Assembly: GCF_051020955.1 (NCBI RefSeq)
Contig: NC_135027.1
Span: forward strand, 8,844,532-8,908,531
Length of the DNA: 64,000 nt
Origin: Megalopta genalis
Taxonomy: Eukaryota > Arthropoda > Insecta > Hymenoptera > Halictidae
Direction: 5' to 3'
The notes beneath the pieces were generated by a model. The model worked only from the letters and a program-made list of their open reading frames with translations. It was not told the DNA's origin and ran no database searches. The position numbers and the translations under genes are program-made. Below, piece by piece: positions 49,001-62,499 of the stretch. The first letter of the stretch is position 1; every line of letters begins with the position of its first letter.

Positions 49001-50107
49001 TACTTGAAGCTAAATCATTTGTTTCGCATGGATTTGAAGCTGAACCTTCTACTTCGCATTGCTTGGAAGATAAATCATGTGTTTCGCGTGGATTTGAATC
49101 TAACTCGATTGATTCGCTTCCAGTTGAAGCTAAATCATTTATATCTCAAGTATTTGAAGCTAAATCATTTGTTTCGCATGGATTTGAAGCTCAATCTTCT
49201 ACTTCGCATTGATTTGGAGCTAAATCGTGTGTTTCGAATGACTGGGAAGCTAACTCGTTTGTTTCGCTTTCAGTTGAAGCTAAATCATTTGTATCGCAAG
49301 TATTTGTATCTAAATCATTTGTTTCGCATGGATTTGAAGCTATATCGTTTATATCGCAAGTATTTGAATCTAAATCATTTGTTTCGCATGGATTAGAATC
49401 TAACTCGCTTGTTTCGCTTCCAATTGAAGCTATATCATTTATATCGCAAGTATTTGAAGCTAAATCATTTGTTTTGCATGGATTTGAAGCTAAACCTTCT
49501 ACCTCGCACTGATTTGAAGCTTTGTCCTGTGTTTTGTGTGGATTTGAATCTAACTCGTTTGTTTCGCATGCAGTTGAATCTAAATCATTTATATCGCAAG
49601 TATTTGAAGCTAAATCTTTCTTTTCGCATGAGTTAGAAGCTAATTCGCTTGTATCGCTTTCAGTTGGTGCTAAATCATTTATATCGCCAGTATTTGAAGG
49701 CAAATCATTTGTTTTGCATGGATTTGAAGCTACACCTTCTACTTCGCATTGATTTGAAGCTAAATCATGTGTTTCGAATGACTGTGAAGCTAAATCATTT
49801 GTGTCGCATGGATTTGAAGCTAAACCTTCTACTGCGCAATGCAAGGAAGATAAATCATGTGTTTCGCGTGGATTTGAATCTAACTCGATTGTTTCGCTTC
49901 CAGTTGAAGCTATATCATTTATATCACAAGTATTTGATGCTAAATCATTTGTTTCTCATGGATTTGAAGCTAAACCTTCTACCTCGCACTGATTTGAAGC
50001 TTTGTCATGTGTTTCGCGTGGATTTGAATCTAACTCGATTGTTTCGCATGCAGTTGAAGCTAAGTCATTTATATCGCAAGTATTTGAAGCTAAATCATTA
50101 GTTTCAC
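46087..50107. repeat. HOR-C copy 1 (4,021 bp, one 690-bp cassette)
   Basis: The anchor is a segment starting at 46087 that recurs at 50108, 53439, 59169 and 62500. The cassette is at about 46304-46993: the two similar segments at 46304 and 46994 are 690 bp apart. Downstream landmarks are 47374, 47549, 47939, 48179, 49004, 49409 and 49649. Confidence 0.83.
46304..46993. repeat. 690-bp cassette in HOR-C copy 1
   Basis: This 23-monomer segment is shared with the tandem cassettes at 29521-30900. In HOR-C it is present at 46304, 53656 and 62717, and absent at 50325 and 59386. At the last two sites the beginning of one segment is joined directly to the sequence found 690 bp further on. Confidence 0.82.
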
Positions 50108-53100
50108 ATGGATTTGAAGCTAAATCTTCTACTTCGCATTGATTTGAAGCTAAATCATGTGTTTCGAATGAATATGAAGCTAACTCGTCTGTTTCGCATG
50201 CATTTGAAGCCACATCGTTTGTATCGCATGTACTTTAAGCTAAATCATTTGTTTCGCATGGATTTGAAGCTAACTCGCATGTTTCGCTTCCAGTTGGAGC
50301 TAAATCATTTTTTATCGCTAGTATTTGAAGCAGATTCATTTGTTTCGCATGGATTTGAAGCTAAACCTTCTACTTCGCATTGCTTGGAAGATAAATCATG
50401 TGTTTCACGTGGATTTGAATCTAACTCGATTGATTCGCTTCCAGTTGAAGCTAAATCATTTATATCTCAAGTATTTGAAGCTAAATCATTTGTTTCGCAT
50501 GGATTTGAAGCTCAATCTTCTACTTCGCATTGATTTCGAGCTAAATCGTGTGTTTCGAATGACTGTGAAGCTAACTCGTTTGTTTCGCTTTCAGTTGAAG
50601 CTAAATCATTTGTATCGCAAGTATTTGTATCTAAATCATTTGTTTCGCATGGATTTGAAGCTAAACCTTCTACTTCGCAATGCATGGAAGATAAATAATG
50701 TGTTTTGCGTGGATTTGAAGCTATCTCGTTTGTTTCGCATGCATTTGAAGCTATATCGTTTATATCGCAAGTACTTGAAGCTAAATCATTTGTTTCGCAT
50801 GGATTTGAAGCTAATCCTTCTACTCCGCGTGTATTTGAAGTTAAATCATGTGTTTCTCATGGGTTAGAAGCTAACTCGCTTGTTTCGCTTCCAGTTGAAC
50901 CTAAATCATTTATATCGCAAGTATTTGAAGCTAAATCATTTGTTTCGCATGGATTTGGAGCTAAACCTTCTTCTTCGCATTGATTTGAAGCTAAATCATG
51001 TGTTTCGAATGAATGTGAAGCTAACTCGTTTGTTTCGCATGCATTTGAAGCTATATCGTTTATATCGCAAGTATTTGAATCTAAATCATTTGTTTCGCAT
51101 GGATTAGAATCTAACTCGCTTGTTTCGCTTCCAATTGAAGCTATATCATTTATATCGCCAGTATTTGAAGCTAAATCATTTGTTTCTCATGGATTTGAAG
51201 CTAAACCATCTACTTCGCATTGATTTGAAGTTAAATAATGTGTTTCGCATGGGTTAGAAGCTAACTCTCTTGTTTCGCTTCCAGTTCAAGCTAAATCATT
51301 TATATCGCAAGTATTTGAAGCTAAATCATTTGTTTTGCATGGATTTGAAGCTAAACCTTCTTCCTCGCACTGATTTGAAGCTTTGTCCTGTGTTTTGTGT
51401 GGTTTTGAATCTAACTCGTTTGTTTCGCATGCAGTTGAATCTAAATCATTTATATCGCAAGTATTTGAAGCTAAATCTTTCTTTTCGCATGAATTAGAAG
51501 CTAATTCGCTTGTATCGCTTTCAGTTGGTGCTAAATCATTTATATCGCCAGTATTTGAAGGCAAATCATTTGTTTTGCATGGATTTGAAGCTACACCTTC
51601 TACTTCGCATTGATTTGAAGCTAAATCATGTGTTTCGAATGACTGTGAAGCTAAATCATTTGTGTCGCATGGATTTGAAGCTAAATCTTCTACTGCGCAA
51701 TGCAAGGAAGATAAATCACGTGTTTCGCGTGGATTTGAAGCTAACTCGTTTGTTTCGCATGCAGTTGAATCTAAATCATTTATATCGCAAGTATTTGAAG
51801 CTAAATTATTTGTTTCGCTTAGATATGAAGCTAAACCTTCTACTTCGCATTGATTTGAAGCTAAATCATGTGTTTCGAATGAATGTAAAGCTAACTCGTT
51901 TGTTTCGCATGCATTTGAAGCTATATCGTTTATATCGCAAGTATTTGATGCAAAATCATTTGTTTCGCTTGGATTTGAAGCTAAAACTTCTACTCGGCAT
52001 TGATTTGAATCTAAATCTCTTTTCTCGCATGGATTTGAATCTAACTTGTTTGTTTCGCATGCAGTTCAATCTAAATCATTTATATCGCAAGTATTTGAAG
52101 CAAAACCATTTGTTTCGCTTGGATTTGAAGCTAATTCTTCTACTTCGCATTGATTTGATGCTAAATCATGTGTTTCGAGTGAATGTGAAGCCAACTCGTT
52201 TGTTTCGCATGCATTTGAAGTTATATCGTTTATATCGCAAGTACTTGAAGCTAAATCATTTGTTTCGCATGGATTTGAAGCTAACTCGCATGTCTCGCTT
52301 CTAGTTGGAGCTAAGTCATTTATATCGCTAGTACTTGAAGCTAAATCATTTGTTTCGCATGGATTTGAAGCTGAACCTTCTACTTCGCATTGCTTGGAAG
52401 ATAAATCATGTGTTTCGCGTGGATTTGAATCTAACTCGATTGATTCGCTTCCAGTTGAAGCTAAATCATTTATATCTCAAGTATTTGAAGCTAAATCATT
52501 TGTTTCGCATGGATTTGAAGCTCAATCTTCTACTTCGCATTGATTTGGAGCTAAATCGTGTGTTTCGAATGACTGGGAAGCTAACTCGTTTGTTTCGCTT
52601 TCAGTTGAAGCTAAATCATTTGTATCGCAAGTATTTGTATCTAAATCATTTGTTTCGCATGGATTTGAAGCTATATCGTTTATATCGCAAGTATTTGAAT
52701 CTAAATCATTTGTTTCGCATGGATTAGAATCTAACTCGCTTGTTTCGCTTCCAATTGAAGCTATATCATTTATATCGCAAGTATTTGAAGCTAAATCATT
52801 TGTTTTGCATGGATTTGAAGCTAAACCTTCTACCTCGCACTGATTTGAAGCTTTGTCCTGTGTTTTGTGTGGATTTGAATCTAACTCGTTTGTTTCGCAT
52901 GCAGTTGAATCTAAATCATTTATATCGCAAGTATTTGAAGCTAAATCTTTCTTTTCGCATGAATTAGAAGCTAATTCGCTTGTATCGCTTTCAGTTGGTG
53001 CTAAATCATTTATATCGCCAGTATTTGAAGGCAAATCATTTGTTTTGCATGGATTTGAAGCTACACCTTCTACTTCGCATTGATTTGAAGGTAAATCATG

Positions 53101-53438
53101 TGTTTCGAATGACTGTGAAGCTAAATCATTTGTGTCGCATGGATTTGAAGCTAAACCTTCTACTGCGCAATGCAAGGAAGATAAATCATGTGTTTCGCGT
53201 GGATTTGAATCTAACTCGATTGTTTCGCTTCCAGTTGAAGCTATATCATTTATATCACAAGTATTTGATGCTAAATCATTTGTTTCTCATGGATTTGAAG
53301 CTAAACCTTCTACCTCGCACTGATTTGAAGCTTTGTCATGTGTTTCGCGTGGATTTGAATCTAACTCGATTGTTTCGCATGCAGTTGAAGCTAAGTCATT
53401 TATATCGCAAGTATTTGAAGCTAAATCATTAGTTTCAC
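50108..53438. repeat. HOR-C copy 2 (3,331 bp, no cassette)
   Basis: The segment at 50325 starts like 46304 and then continues like 46994, so the 690-bp cassette is missing. The remainder (50705, 50880, 51270, 51510, 52335, 52740, 52980) matches copy 1 at a constant offset of 3,331 bp. Confidence 0.83.
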
Positions 53439-56400
53439 ATGGATTTGAAGCTAAATCTTCTACTTCGCATTGATTTGAAGCTAAATCATGTGTTTCGAAT
53501 GAATATGAAGCTAACTCGTCTGTTTCGCATGCATTTGAAGCCACATCGTTTGTATCGCATGTACTTTAAGCTAAATCATTTGTTTCGCATGGATTTGAAG
53601 CTAACTCGCATGTTTCGCTTCCAGTTGGAGCTAAATCATTTTTTATCGCTAGTATTTGAAGCAGATTCATTTGTTTCGCATGGATTTGAAGCTAAACCTT
53701 CTACTTCGCATTGCTTGGAAGATAAATCATGTGTTTCACGTGGATTTGAAGCTAACTCGCTTGTTCCGCTTCCAGTTAAAGCTAAATCATTTACATCGCA
53801 AGTGTTTGAAGGTTAATCATTTGTTTCGCATGGATTTGAAGCTAAATCTTCTACTTCGCATTGATTTGAAGCTAAATCATGTGTTTCGAATGACTGTGAA
53901 GCTAACTCGTTTGTTTCGCATGAATTTGAAGCTTTATCGTTTGTATCGTAAGTATTTGAAGGTAAATCATTTGTTTCGCATGGATTTGTAGCTAAAACTT
54001 CTACTCCGCATTGATTTAAATCTAAATCTCTTTTCTCGCATGGATTTGAATCTAACTTGTTTGTTTCGCATGCAGTTGAATCTAAATCATTTATATCGCA
54101 AGTATTTGAAGCAAAACCATTTGTTTCGCTTGGATTTGAAGCTAATTCTTCTACTTCGCATTGATTTGATGCTAAATCATGTGTTTCGAGTGAATGTGAA
54201 GCCAACTCGTTTGTTTCGCATGCATTTGAAGTTATATCGTTTATATCGCAAGTACTTGAAGCTAAATCATTTCTTTCGCATGGATTTGAAGCTAACTCGC
54301 ATGTCTCGCTTCTAGTTGGAGCTAAGTCATTTATATCGCTAGTACTTGAAGCTAAATCATTTGTTTCGCATGGATTTGAAGCTAAACCTTCTACTTCGCA
54401 TTGCTTGGAAGATAAATCATGTGTTTCGCGTGGATTTGAATCTAACTCGATTGATTCGCTTCCAGTTGAAGCTAAATCATTTATATCTCAAGTATTTGAA
54501 GCTAAATCATTTGTTTCGCATGGATTTGAAGCTCAATCTTCTACTTCGCATTGATTTCGAGCTAAATCGTGTGTTTCGAATGACTGTGAAGCTAACTCGT
54601 TTGTTTCGCTTTCAGTTGAAGCTAAATCATTTGTATCGCAAGTATTTGTATCTAAATCATTTGTTTCGCATGGATTTGAAGCTAAACCTTCTACTTCAAA
54701 TGCATGGAAGATAAATAATGTGTTTTGCGTGGATTTGAAGCTATCTCGTTTGTTTCGCATGCATTTGAAGCTATATCGTTTATATCGCAAGTACTTGAAG
54801 CTAAATCATTTGTTTCGCATGGATTTGAAGCTAATCCTTCTACTCCGCGTGTATTTGAAGTTAAATCATGTGATTCTCATGGGTTAGAAGCTAACTCGCT
54901 TGTTTCGCTTCCAGTTGAACCTAAATCATTTATATCGCAAGTATTTGAAGCTAAATCATTTGTTTCGCATGGATTTGGAGCTAAACCTTCTTCTTCGCAT
55001 TGATTTGAAGCTAAATCATGTGTTTCGAATGAATGTGAAGCTAACTCGTTTGTTTCGCATGCATTTGAAGCTATATCGTTTATATCGCAAGTATTTGAAT
55101 CTAAATCATTTGTTTCGCATGGATTAGAATCTAACTCGCTTGTTTCGCTTCCAATTGAAGCTATATCATTTATATCGCCAGTATTTGAAGCTAAATCATT
55201 TGTTTCTCATGGATTTGAAGCTAAACCATCTACTCCGCATTGATTTGAAGTTAAATAATGTGTTTCGCATGGGTTAGAAGCTAACTCTCTTGTTTCGCTT
55301 CCAGTTCAAGCTAAATCATTTATATCGCAAGTATTTGAAGCTAAATCATATGTTTTGCATGGATTTGAAGCTAAACCTTCTACCTCGCACTGATTTGAAG
55401 CTTTGTCCTGTGTTTTGTGTGGTTTTGACTCTAACTCGTTTGTTTCGCATGCAGTTGAATCTAAATCATTTATATCGCAAGTATTTGAAGCTAAATCTTT
55501 CTTTTCGCATGAATTAGAAGCTAATTCGCTTGTATCGCTTTCAGTTGGTGCTAAATCATTTATATCGCCAGTATTTGAAGGCAAATCATTTGTTTTGCAT
55601 GGATTTGAAGCTACACCTTCTACTTCGCATTGATTTGAAGCTAAATCATGTGTTTCGAATGACTCTGAAGCTAAATCATTTGTGTCGCATGGATTTGAAG
55701 CTAAATCTTCTACTGCGCAATGCAAGGAAGATAAATCACGTGTTCCGCGTGGATTTGAAGCTAACTCGTTTGTTTCGCATGCAGTTGAATCTAAATCATT
55801 TATATCGCAAGTATTTGAAGCTAAATTATTTGTTTCGCTTAGATATGAAGCTAAACCTTCTACTTCGCATTGATTTGAAGCTAAATCATGTGTTTCGAAT
55901 GAATGTGAAGCTAACTCGTTTGTTTCGCATGCATTTGAAGCTATATCGTTTATATCGCAAGTATTTGATGCAAAATCATTTGTTTCGCTTGGATTTGAAG
56001 CTAAAACTTCTACTCGGCATTGATTTGAATCTAAATCTCTTTTCTCGCATGGATTTGAATCTAACTTGTTTGTTTCGCATGCAGTTCAATCTAAATCATT
56101 TATATCGCAAGTATTTGAAGCAAAACCATTTGTTTCGCTTGGATTTGAAGCTAATTCTTCTACTTCGCATTGATTTGATGCTAAATCATGTGTTTCGAGT
56201 GAATGTGAAGCCAACTCGTTTGTTTCGCATGCATTTGAAGTTATATCGTTTATATCGCAAGTACTTGAAGCTAAATCATTTGTTTCGCATGGATTTGAAG
56301 CTAACTCGCATGTCTCGCTTCTAGTTGGAGCTAAGTCATTTATATCGCTAGTACTTCAAGCTAAATCATTTGTTTCGCATGGATTTGAAGCTGAACCTTC

Positions 56401-59168
56401 TACTTCGCATTGCTTGGAAGATAAATCATGTGTTTCGCGTGGATTTGAAGCTAACTCGCTTGTTTCGCTTCCAGTTGAAGCTATTTCATTTATATCGCTA
56501 GTATTTGAAGCTAAATATTTTTTTTCGCATGGATTAGAAGCTTACTCGCTTGTTTTGCTTCTAGTTGAAGCTAAATCATTTATGTCGCTAGTATTCGAAG
56601 GTAAATCATTTGTTTCGCATGGATCTGAAGCTAAACCTTCTACTTCGCATTGATTTGAAGATGAAACATGTGTTTCGAATGACTGTGAAGCTAACTCGTT
56701 TGTTTCGCATGCATTTAAAGCTATATCGTTTATATCGCAAGTATTTGAGGCTAAATCATTTGTTTCACATGGATTTGAAGCTAAAACTTCTACTCTGCAA
56801 TGATTTGAATCTAAATCTCGTGTTTTGCATGGATTTGAATCTAACTCGTTTGTTTCGCATGCATTTGAAGCTATATCGTTTATATCGCAAGTATTTGAAG
56901 CAAAATCATTTGTTTCGCTTGGATTTGAAGCTAAACCTTCTACTTCGAATTGATTTGGAGGTAAATCATGTGTTTCGCATGAATGTGAAGCTAACTCCTT
57001 TATCTCGCTTCCAGTTGAAGCTAAGTCATTTATATCGGAAATATTTGAAGCTAAATCATTTGTTTCGCATGGATTTGAAGCTAAACCTTCTACCTCGCAC
57101 TGATTTGAAGCTTTGTCCTGTGTTTTGTGTGGTTTTGACTCTAACTCGTTTGTTTCGCATGCAGTTGAATCTAAATCATTTATATCGCAAGTATTTGAAG
57201 CTAAATCTTTCTTTTCGCATGAATTAGAAGCTAATTCGCTTGTATCGCTTTCAGTTGGTGCTAAATCATTTATATCGCCAGTATTTGAAGGCAAATCATT
57301 TGTTTTGCATGGATTTGAAGCTACACCTTCTACTTCGCATTGATTTGAAGCTAAATCATGTGTTTCGAATGACTGTGAAGCTAAATCATTTGTGTCGCAT
57401 GGATTTGAAGCTAAATCTTCTACTGCGCAATGCAAGGAAGATAAATCACGTGTTTCGCGTGGATTTGAAGCTAACTCGTTTGTTTCGCATGCAGTTGAAT
57501 CTAAATCATTTATATCGCAAGTATTTGAAGCTAAATTATTTGTTTCGCTTAGATATGAAGCTAAACCTTCTACTTCGCATTGATTTGAAGCTAAATCATG
57601 TGTTTCGAATGAATGTAAAGCTAACTCGTTTGTTTCGCATGCATTTGAAGCTATATCGTTTATATCGCAAGTATTTGATGCAAAATCATTTGTTTCGCTT
57701 GGATTTGAAGCTAAAACTTCTACTCGGCATTGATTTGAATCTAAATCTCTTTTCTCGCATGGATTTGAATCTAACTTGTTTGTTTCGCATGCAGTTCAAT
57801 CTAAATCATTTATATCGCAAGTATTTGAAGCAAAACCATTTGTTTCGCTTGGATTTGAAGCTAATTCTTCTACTTCGCATTGATTTGATGCTAAATCATG
57901 TGTTTCGAGTGAATGTGAAGCCAACTCGTTTGTTTCGCATGCATTTGAAGTTATATCGTTTATATCGCAAGTACTTGAAGCTAAATCATTTGTTTCGCAT
58001 GGATTTGAAGCTAACTCGCATGTCTCGCTTCTAGTTGGAGCTAAGTCATTTATATCGCTAGTACTTGAAGCTAAATCATTTGTTTCGCATGGATTTGAAG
58101 CTGAACCTTCTACTTCGCATTGCTTGGAAGATAAATCATGTGTTTCGCGTGGATTTGAATCTAACTCGATTGATTCGCTTCCAGTTGAAGCTAAATCATT
58201 TATATCTCAAGTATTTGAAGCTAAATCATTTGTTTCGCATGGATTTGAAGCTCAATCTTCTACTTCGCATTGATTTGGAGCTAAATCGTGTGTTTCGAAT
58301 GACTGGGAAGCTAACTCGTTTGTTTCGCTTTCAGTTGAAGCTAAATCATTTGTATCGCAAGTATTTGTATCTAAATCATTTGTTTCGCATGGATTTGAAG
58401 CTATATCGTTTATATCGCAAGTATTTGAATCTAAATCATTTGTTTCGCATGGATTAGAATCTAACTCGCTTGTTTCGCTTCCAATTGAAGCTATATCATT
58501 TATATCGCAAGTATTTGAAGCTAAATCATTTGTTTTGCATGGATTTGAAGCTAAACCTTCTACCTCGCACTGATTTGAAGCTTTGTCCTGTGTTTTGTGT
58601 GGATTTGAATCTAACTCGTTTGTTTCGCATGCAGTTGAATCTAAATCATTTATATCGCAAGTATTTGAAGCTAAATCTTTCTTTTCGCATGAGTTAGAAG
58701 CTAATTCGCTTGTATCGCTTTCAGTTGGTGCTAAATCATTTATATCGCCAGTATTTGAAGGCAAATCATTTGTTTTGCATGGATTTGAAGCTACACCTTC
58801 TACTTCGCATTGATTTGAAGCTAAATCATGTGTTTCGAATGACTGTGAAGCTAAATCATTTGTGTCGCATGGATTTGAAGCTAAACCTTCTACTGCGCAA
58901 TGCAAGGAAGATAAATCATGTGTTTCGCGTGGATTTGAATCTAACTCGATTGTTTCGCTTCCAGTTGAAGCTATATCATTTATATCACAAGTATTTGATG
59001 CTAAATCATTTGTTTCTCATGGATTTGAAGCTAAACCTTCTACCTCGCACTGATTTGAAGCTTTGTCATGTGTTTCGCGTGGATTTGAATCTAACTCGAT
59101 TGTTTCGCATGCAGTTGAAGCTAAGTCATTTATATCGCAAGTATTTGAAGCTAAATCATTAGTTTCAC
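53439..59168. repeat. HOR-C copy 3 (5,730 bp, cassette plus a 1,710-bp duplication)
   Basis: The cassette is present (53656 to 54346). A further 1,710-bp duplication (55403/57113) makes this copy longer. A 1-bp loss in a monomer near 54,695 (CTTCAAATGC for CTTCGCAATGC) breaks the 30-bp register and explains the 5,730-bp total instead of 5,731. Confidence 0.82.
55403..58822. repeat. 1,710-bp (57-monomer) duplication in HOR-C copy 3
   Basis: Segments at 55403, 55530 and 55682 recur at 57113, 57240 and 57392, an offset of exactly 1,710 bp. The first copy diverges after about 56,460. The stretch of about 56,460-57,060 has monomers not seen in the same order elsewhere in the window, for example TTTTTTTTCGCATGGATTAG near 56,520. 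The duplication is therefore not a simple tandem copy through its whole length. Confidence 0.75.
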
Positions 59169-62100
59169 ATGGATTTGAAGCTAAATCTTCTACTTCGCAT
59201 TGATTTGAAGCTAAATCATGTGTTTCGAATGAATATGAAGCTAACTCGTCTGTTTCGCATGCATTTGAAGCCACATCGTTTGTATCGCATGTACTTTAAG
59301 CTAAATCATTTGTTTCGCATGGATTTGAAGCTAACTCGCATGTTTCGCTTCCAGTTGGAGCTAAATCATTTTTTATCGCTAGTATTTGAAGCAGATTCAT
59401 TTGTTTCGCATGGATTTGAAGCTAAACCTTCTACTTCGCATTGCTTGGAAGATAAATCATGTGTTTCACGTGGATTTGAATCTAACTCGATTGATTCGCT
59501 TCCAGTTGAAGCTAAATCATTTATATCTCAAGTATTTGAAGCTAAATCATTTGTTTCGCATGGATTTGAAGCTCAATCTTCTACTTCGCATTGATTTCGA
59601 GCTAAATCGTGTGTTTCGAATGACTGTGAAGCTAACTCGTTTGTTTCGCTTTCAGTTGAAGCTAAATCATTTGTATCGCAAGTATTTGTATCTAAATCAT
59701 TTGTTTCGCATGGATTTGAAGCTAAACCTTCTACTTCGCAATGCATGGAAGATAAATAATGTGTTTTGCGTGGATTTGAAGCTATCTCGTTTGTTTCGCA
59801 TGCATTTGAAGCTATATCGTTTATATCGCAAGTACTTGAAGCTAAATCATTTGTTTCGCATGGATTTGAAGCTAATCCTTCTACTCCGCGTGTATTTGAA
59901 GTTAAATCATGTGTTTCTCATGGGTTAGAAGCTAACTCGCTTGTTTCGCTTCCAGTTGAACCTAAATCATTTATATCGCAAGTATTTGAAGCTAAATCAT
60001 TTGTTTCGCATGGATTTGGAGCTAAACCTTCTTCTTCGCATTGATTTGAAGCTAAATCATGTGTTTCGAATGAATGTGAAGCTAACTCGTTTGTTTCGCA
60101 TGCATTTGAAGCTATATCGTTTATATCGCAAGTATTTGAATCTAAATCATTTGTTTCGCATGGATTAGAATCTAACTCGCTTGTTTCGCTTCCAATTGAA
60201 GCTATATCATTTATATCGCCAGTATTTGAAGCTAAATCATTTGTTTCTCATGGATTTGAAGCTAAACCATCTACTTCGCATTGATTTGAAGTTAAATAAT
60301 GTGTTTCGCATGGGTTAGAAGCTAACTCTCTTGTTTCGCTTCCAGTTCAAGCTAAATCATTTATATCGCAAGTATTTGAAGCTAAATCATTTGTTTTGCA
60401 TGGATTTGAAGCTAAACCTTCTTCCTCGCACTGATTTGAAGCTTTGTCCTGTGTTTTGTGTGGTTTTGAATCTAACTCGTTTGTTTCGCATGCAGTTGAA
60501 TCTAAATCATTTATATCGCAAGTATTTGAAGCTAAATCTTTCTTTTCGCATGAATTAGAAGCTAATTCGCTTGTATCGCTTTCAGTTGGTGCTAAATCAT
60601 TTATATCGCCAGTATTTGAAGGCAAATCATTTGTTTTGCATGGATTTGAAGCTACACCTTCTACTTCGCATTGATTTGAAGCTAAATCATGTGTTTCGAA
60701 TGACTGTGAAGCTAAATCATTTGTGTCGCATGGATTTGAAGCTAAATCTTCTACTGCGCAATGCAAGGAAGATAAATCACGTGTTTCGCGTGGATTTGAA
60801 GCTAACTCGTTTGTTTCGCATGCAGTTGAATCTAAATCATTTATATCGCAAGTATTTGAAGCTAAATTATTTGTTTCGCTTAGATATGAAGCTAAACCTT
60901 CTACTTCGCATTGATTTGAAGCTAAATCATGTGTTTCGAATGAATGTAAAGCTAACTCGTTTGTTTCGCATGCATTTGAAGCTATATCGTTTATATCGCA
61001 AGTATTTGATGCAAAATCATTTGTTTCGCTTGGATTTGAAGCTAAAACTTCTACTCGGCATTGATTTGAATCTAAATCTCTTTTCTCGCATGGATTAGAA
61101 TCTAACTTGTTTGTTTCGCATGCAGTTCAATCTAAATCATTTATATCGCAAGTATTTGAAGCAAAACCATTTGTTTCGCTTGGATTTGAAGCTAATTCTT
61201 CTACTTCGCATTGATTTGATGCTAAATCATGTGTTTCGAGTGAATGTGAAGCCAACTCGTTTGTTTCGCATGCATTTGAAGTTATATCGTTTATATCGCA
61301 AGTACTTGAAGCTAAATCATTTGTTTCGCATGGATTTGAAGCTAACTCGCATGTCTCGCTTCTAGTTGGAGCTAAGTCATTTATATCGCTAGTACTTGAA
61401 GCTAAATCATTTGTTTCGCATGGATTTGAAGCTGAACCTTCTACTTCGCATTGCTTGGAAGATAAATCATGTGTTTCGCGTGGATTTGAATCTAACTCGA
61501 TTGATTCGCTTCCAGTTGAAGCTAAATCATTTATATCTCAAGTATTTGAAGCTAAATCATTTGTTTCGCATGGATTTGAAGCTCAATCTTCTACTTCGCA
61601 TTGATTTGGAGCTAAATCGTGTGTTTCGAATGACTGGGAAGCTAACTCGTTTGTTTCGCTTTCAGTTGAAGCTAAATCATTTGTATCGCAAGTATTTGTA
61701 TCTAAATCATTTGTTTCGCATGGATTTGAAGCTATATCGTTTATATCGCAAGTATTTGAATCTAAATCATTTGTTTCGCATGGATTAGAATCTAACTCGC
61801 TTGTTTCGCTTCCAATTGAAGCTATATCATTTATATCGCAAGTATTTGAAGCTAAATCATTTGTTTTGCATGGATTTGAAGCTAAACCTTCTACCTCGCA
61901 CTGATTTGAAGCTTTGTCCTGTGTTTTGTGTGGATTTGAATCTAACTCGTTTGTTTCGCATGCAGTTGAATCTAAATCATTTATATCGCAAGTATTTGAA
62001 GCTAAATCTTTCTTTTCGCATGAATTAGAAGCTAATTCGCTTGTATCGCTTTCAGTTGGTGCTAAATCATTTATATCGCCAGTATTTGAAGGCAAATCAT

Positions 62101-62499
62101 TTGTTTTGCATGGATTTGAAGCTACACCTTCTACTTCGCATTGATTTGAAGCTAAATCATGTGTTTCGAATGACTGTGAAGCTAAATCATTTGTGTCGCA
62201 TGGATTTGAAGCTAAACCTTCTACTGCGCAATGCAAGGAAGATAAATCATGTGTTTCGCGTGGATTTGAATCTAACTCGATTGTTTCGCTTCCAGTTGAA
62301 GCTATATCATTTATATCACAAGTATTTGATGCTAAATCATTTGTTTCTCATGGATTTGAAGCTAAACCTTCTACCTCGCACTGATTTGAAGCTTTGTCAT
62401 GTGTTTCGCGTGGATTTGAATCTAACTCGATTGTTTCGCATGCAGTTGAAGCTAAGTCATTTATATCGCAAGTATTTGAAGCTAAATCATTAGTTTCAC
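59169..62499. repeat. HOR-C copy 4 (3,331 bp, no cassette)
   Basis: This matches copy 2 over its whole length at a constant 9,061-bp offset (landmarks 50325/59386, 51270/60331, 52740/61801). One visible difference is near 61,095, where GGATTTGAATC has become GGATTAGAATC. Confidence 0.83.
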
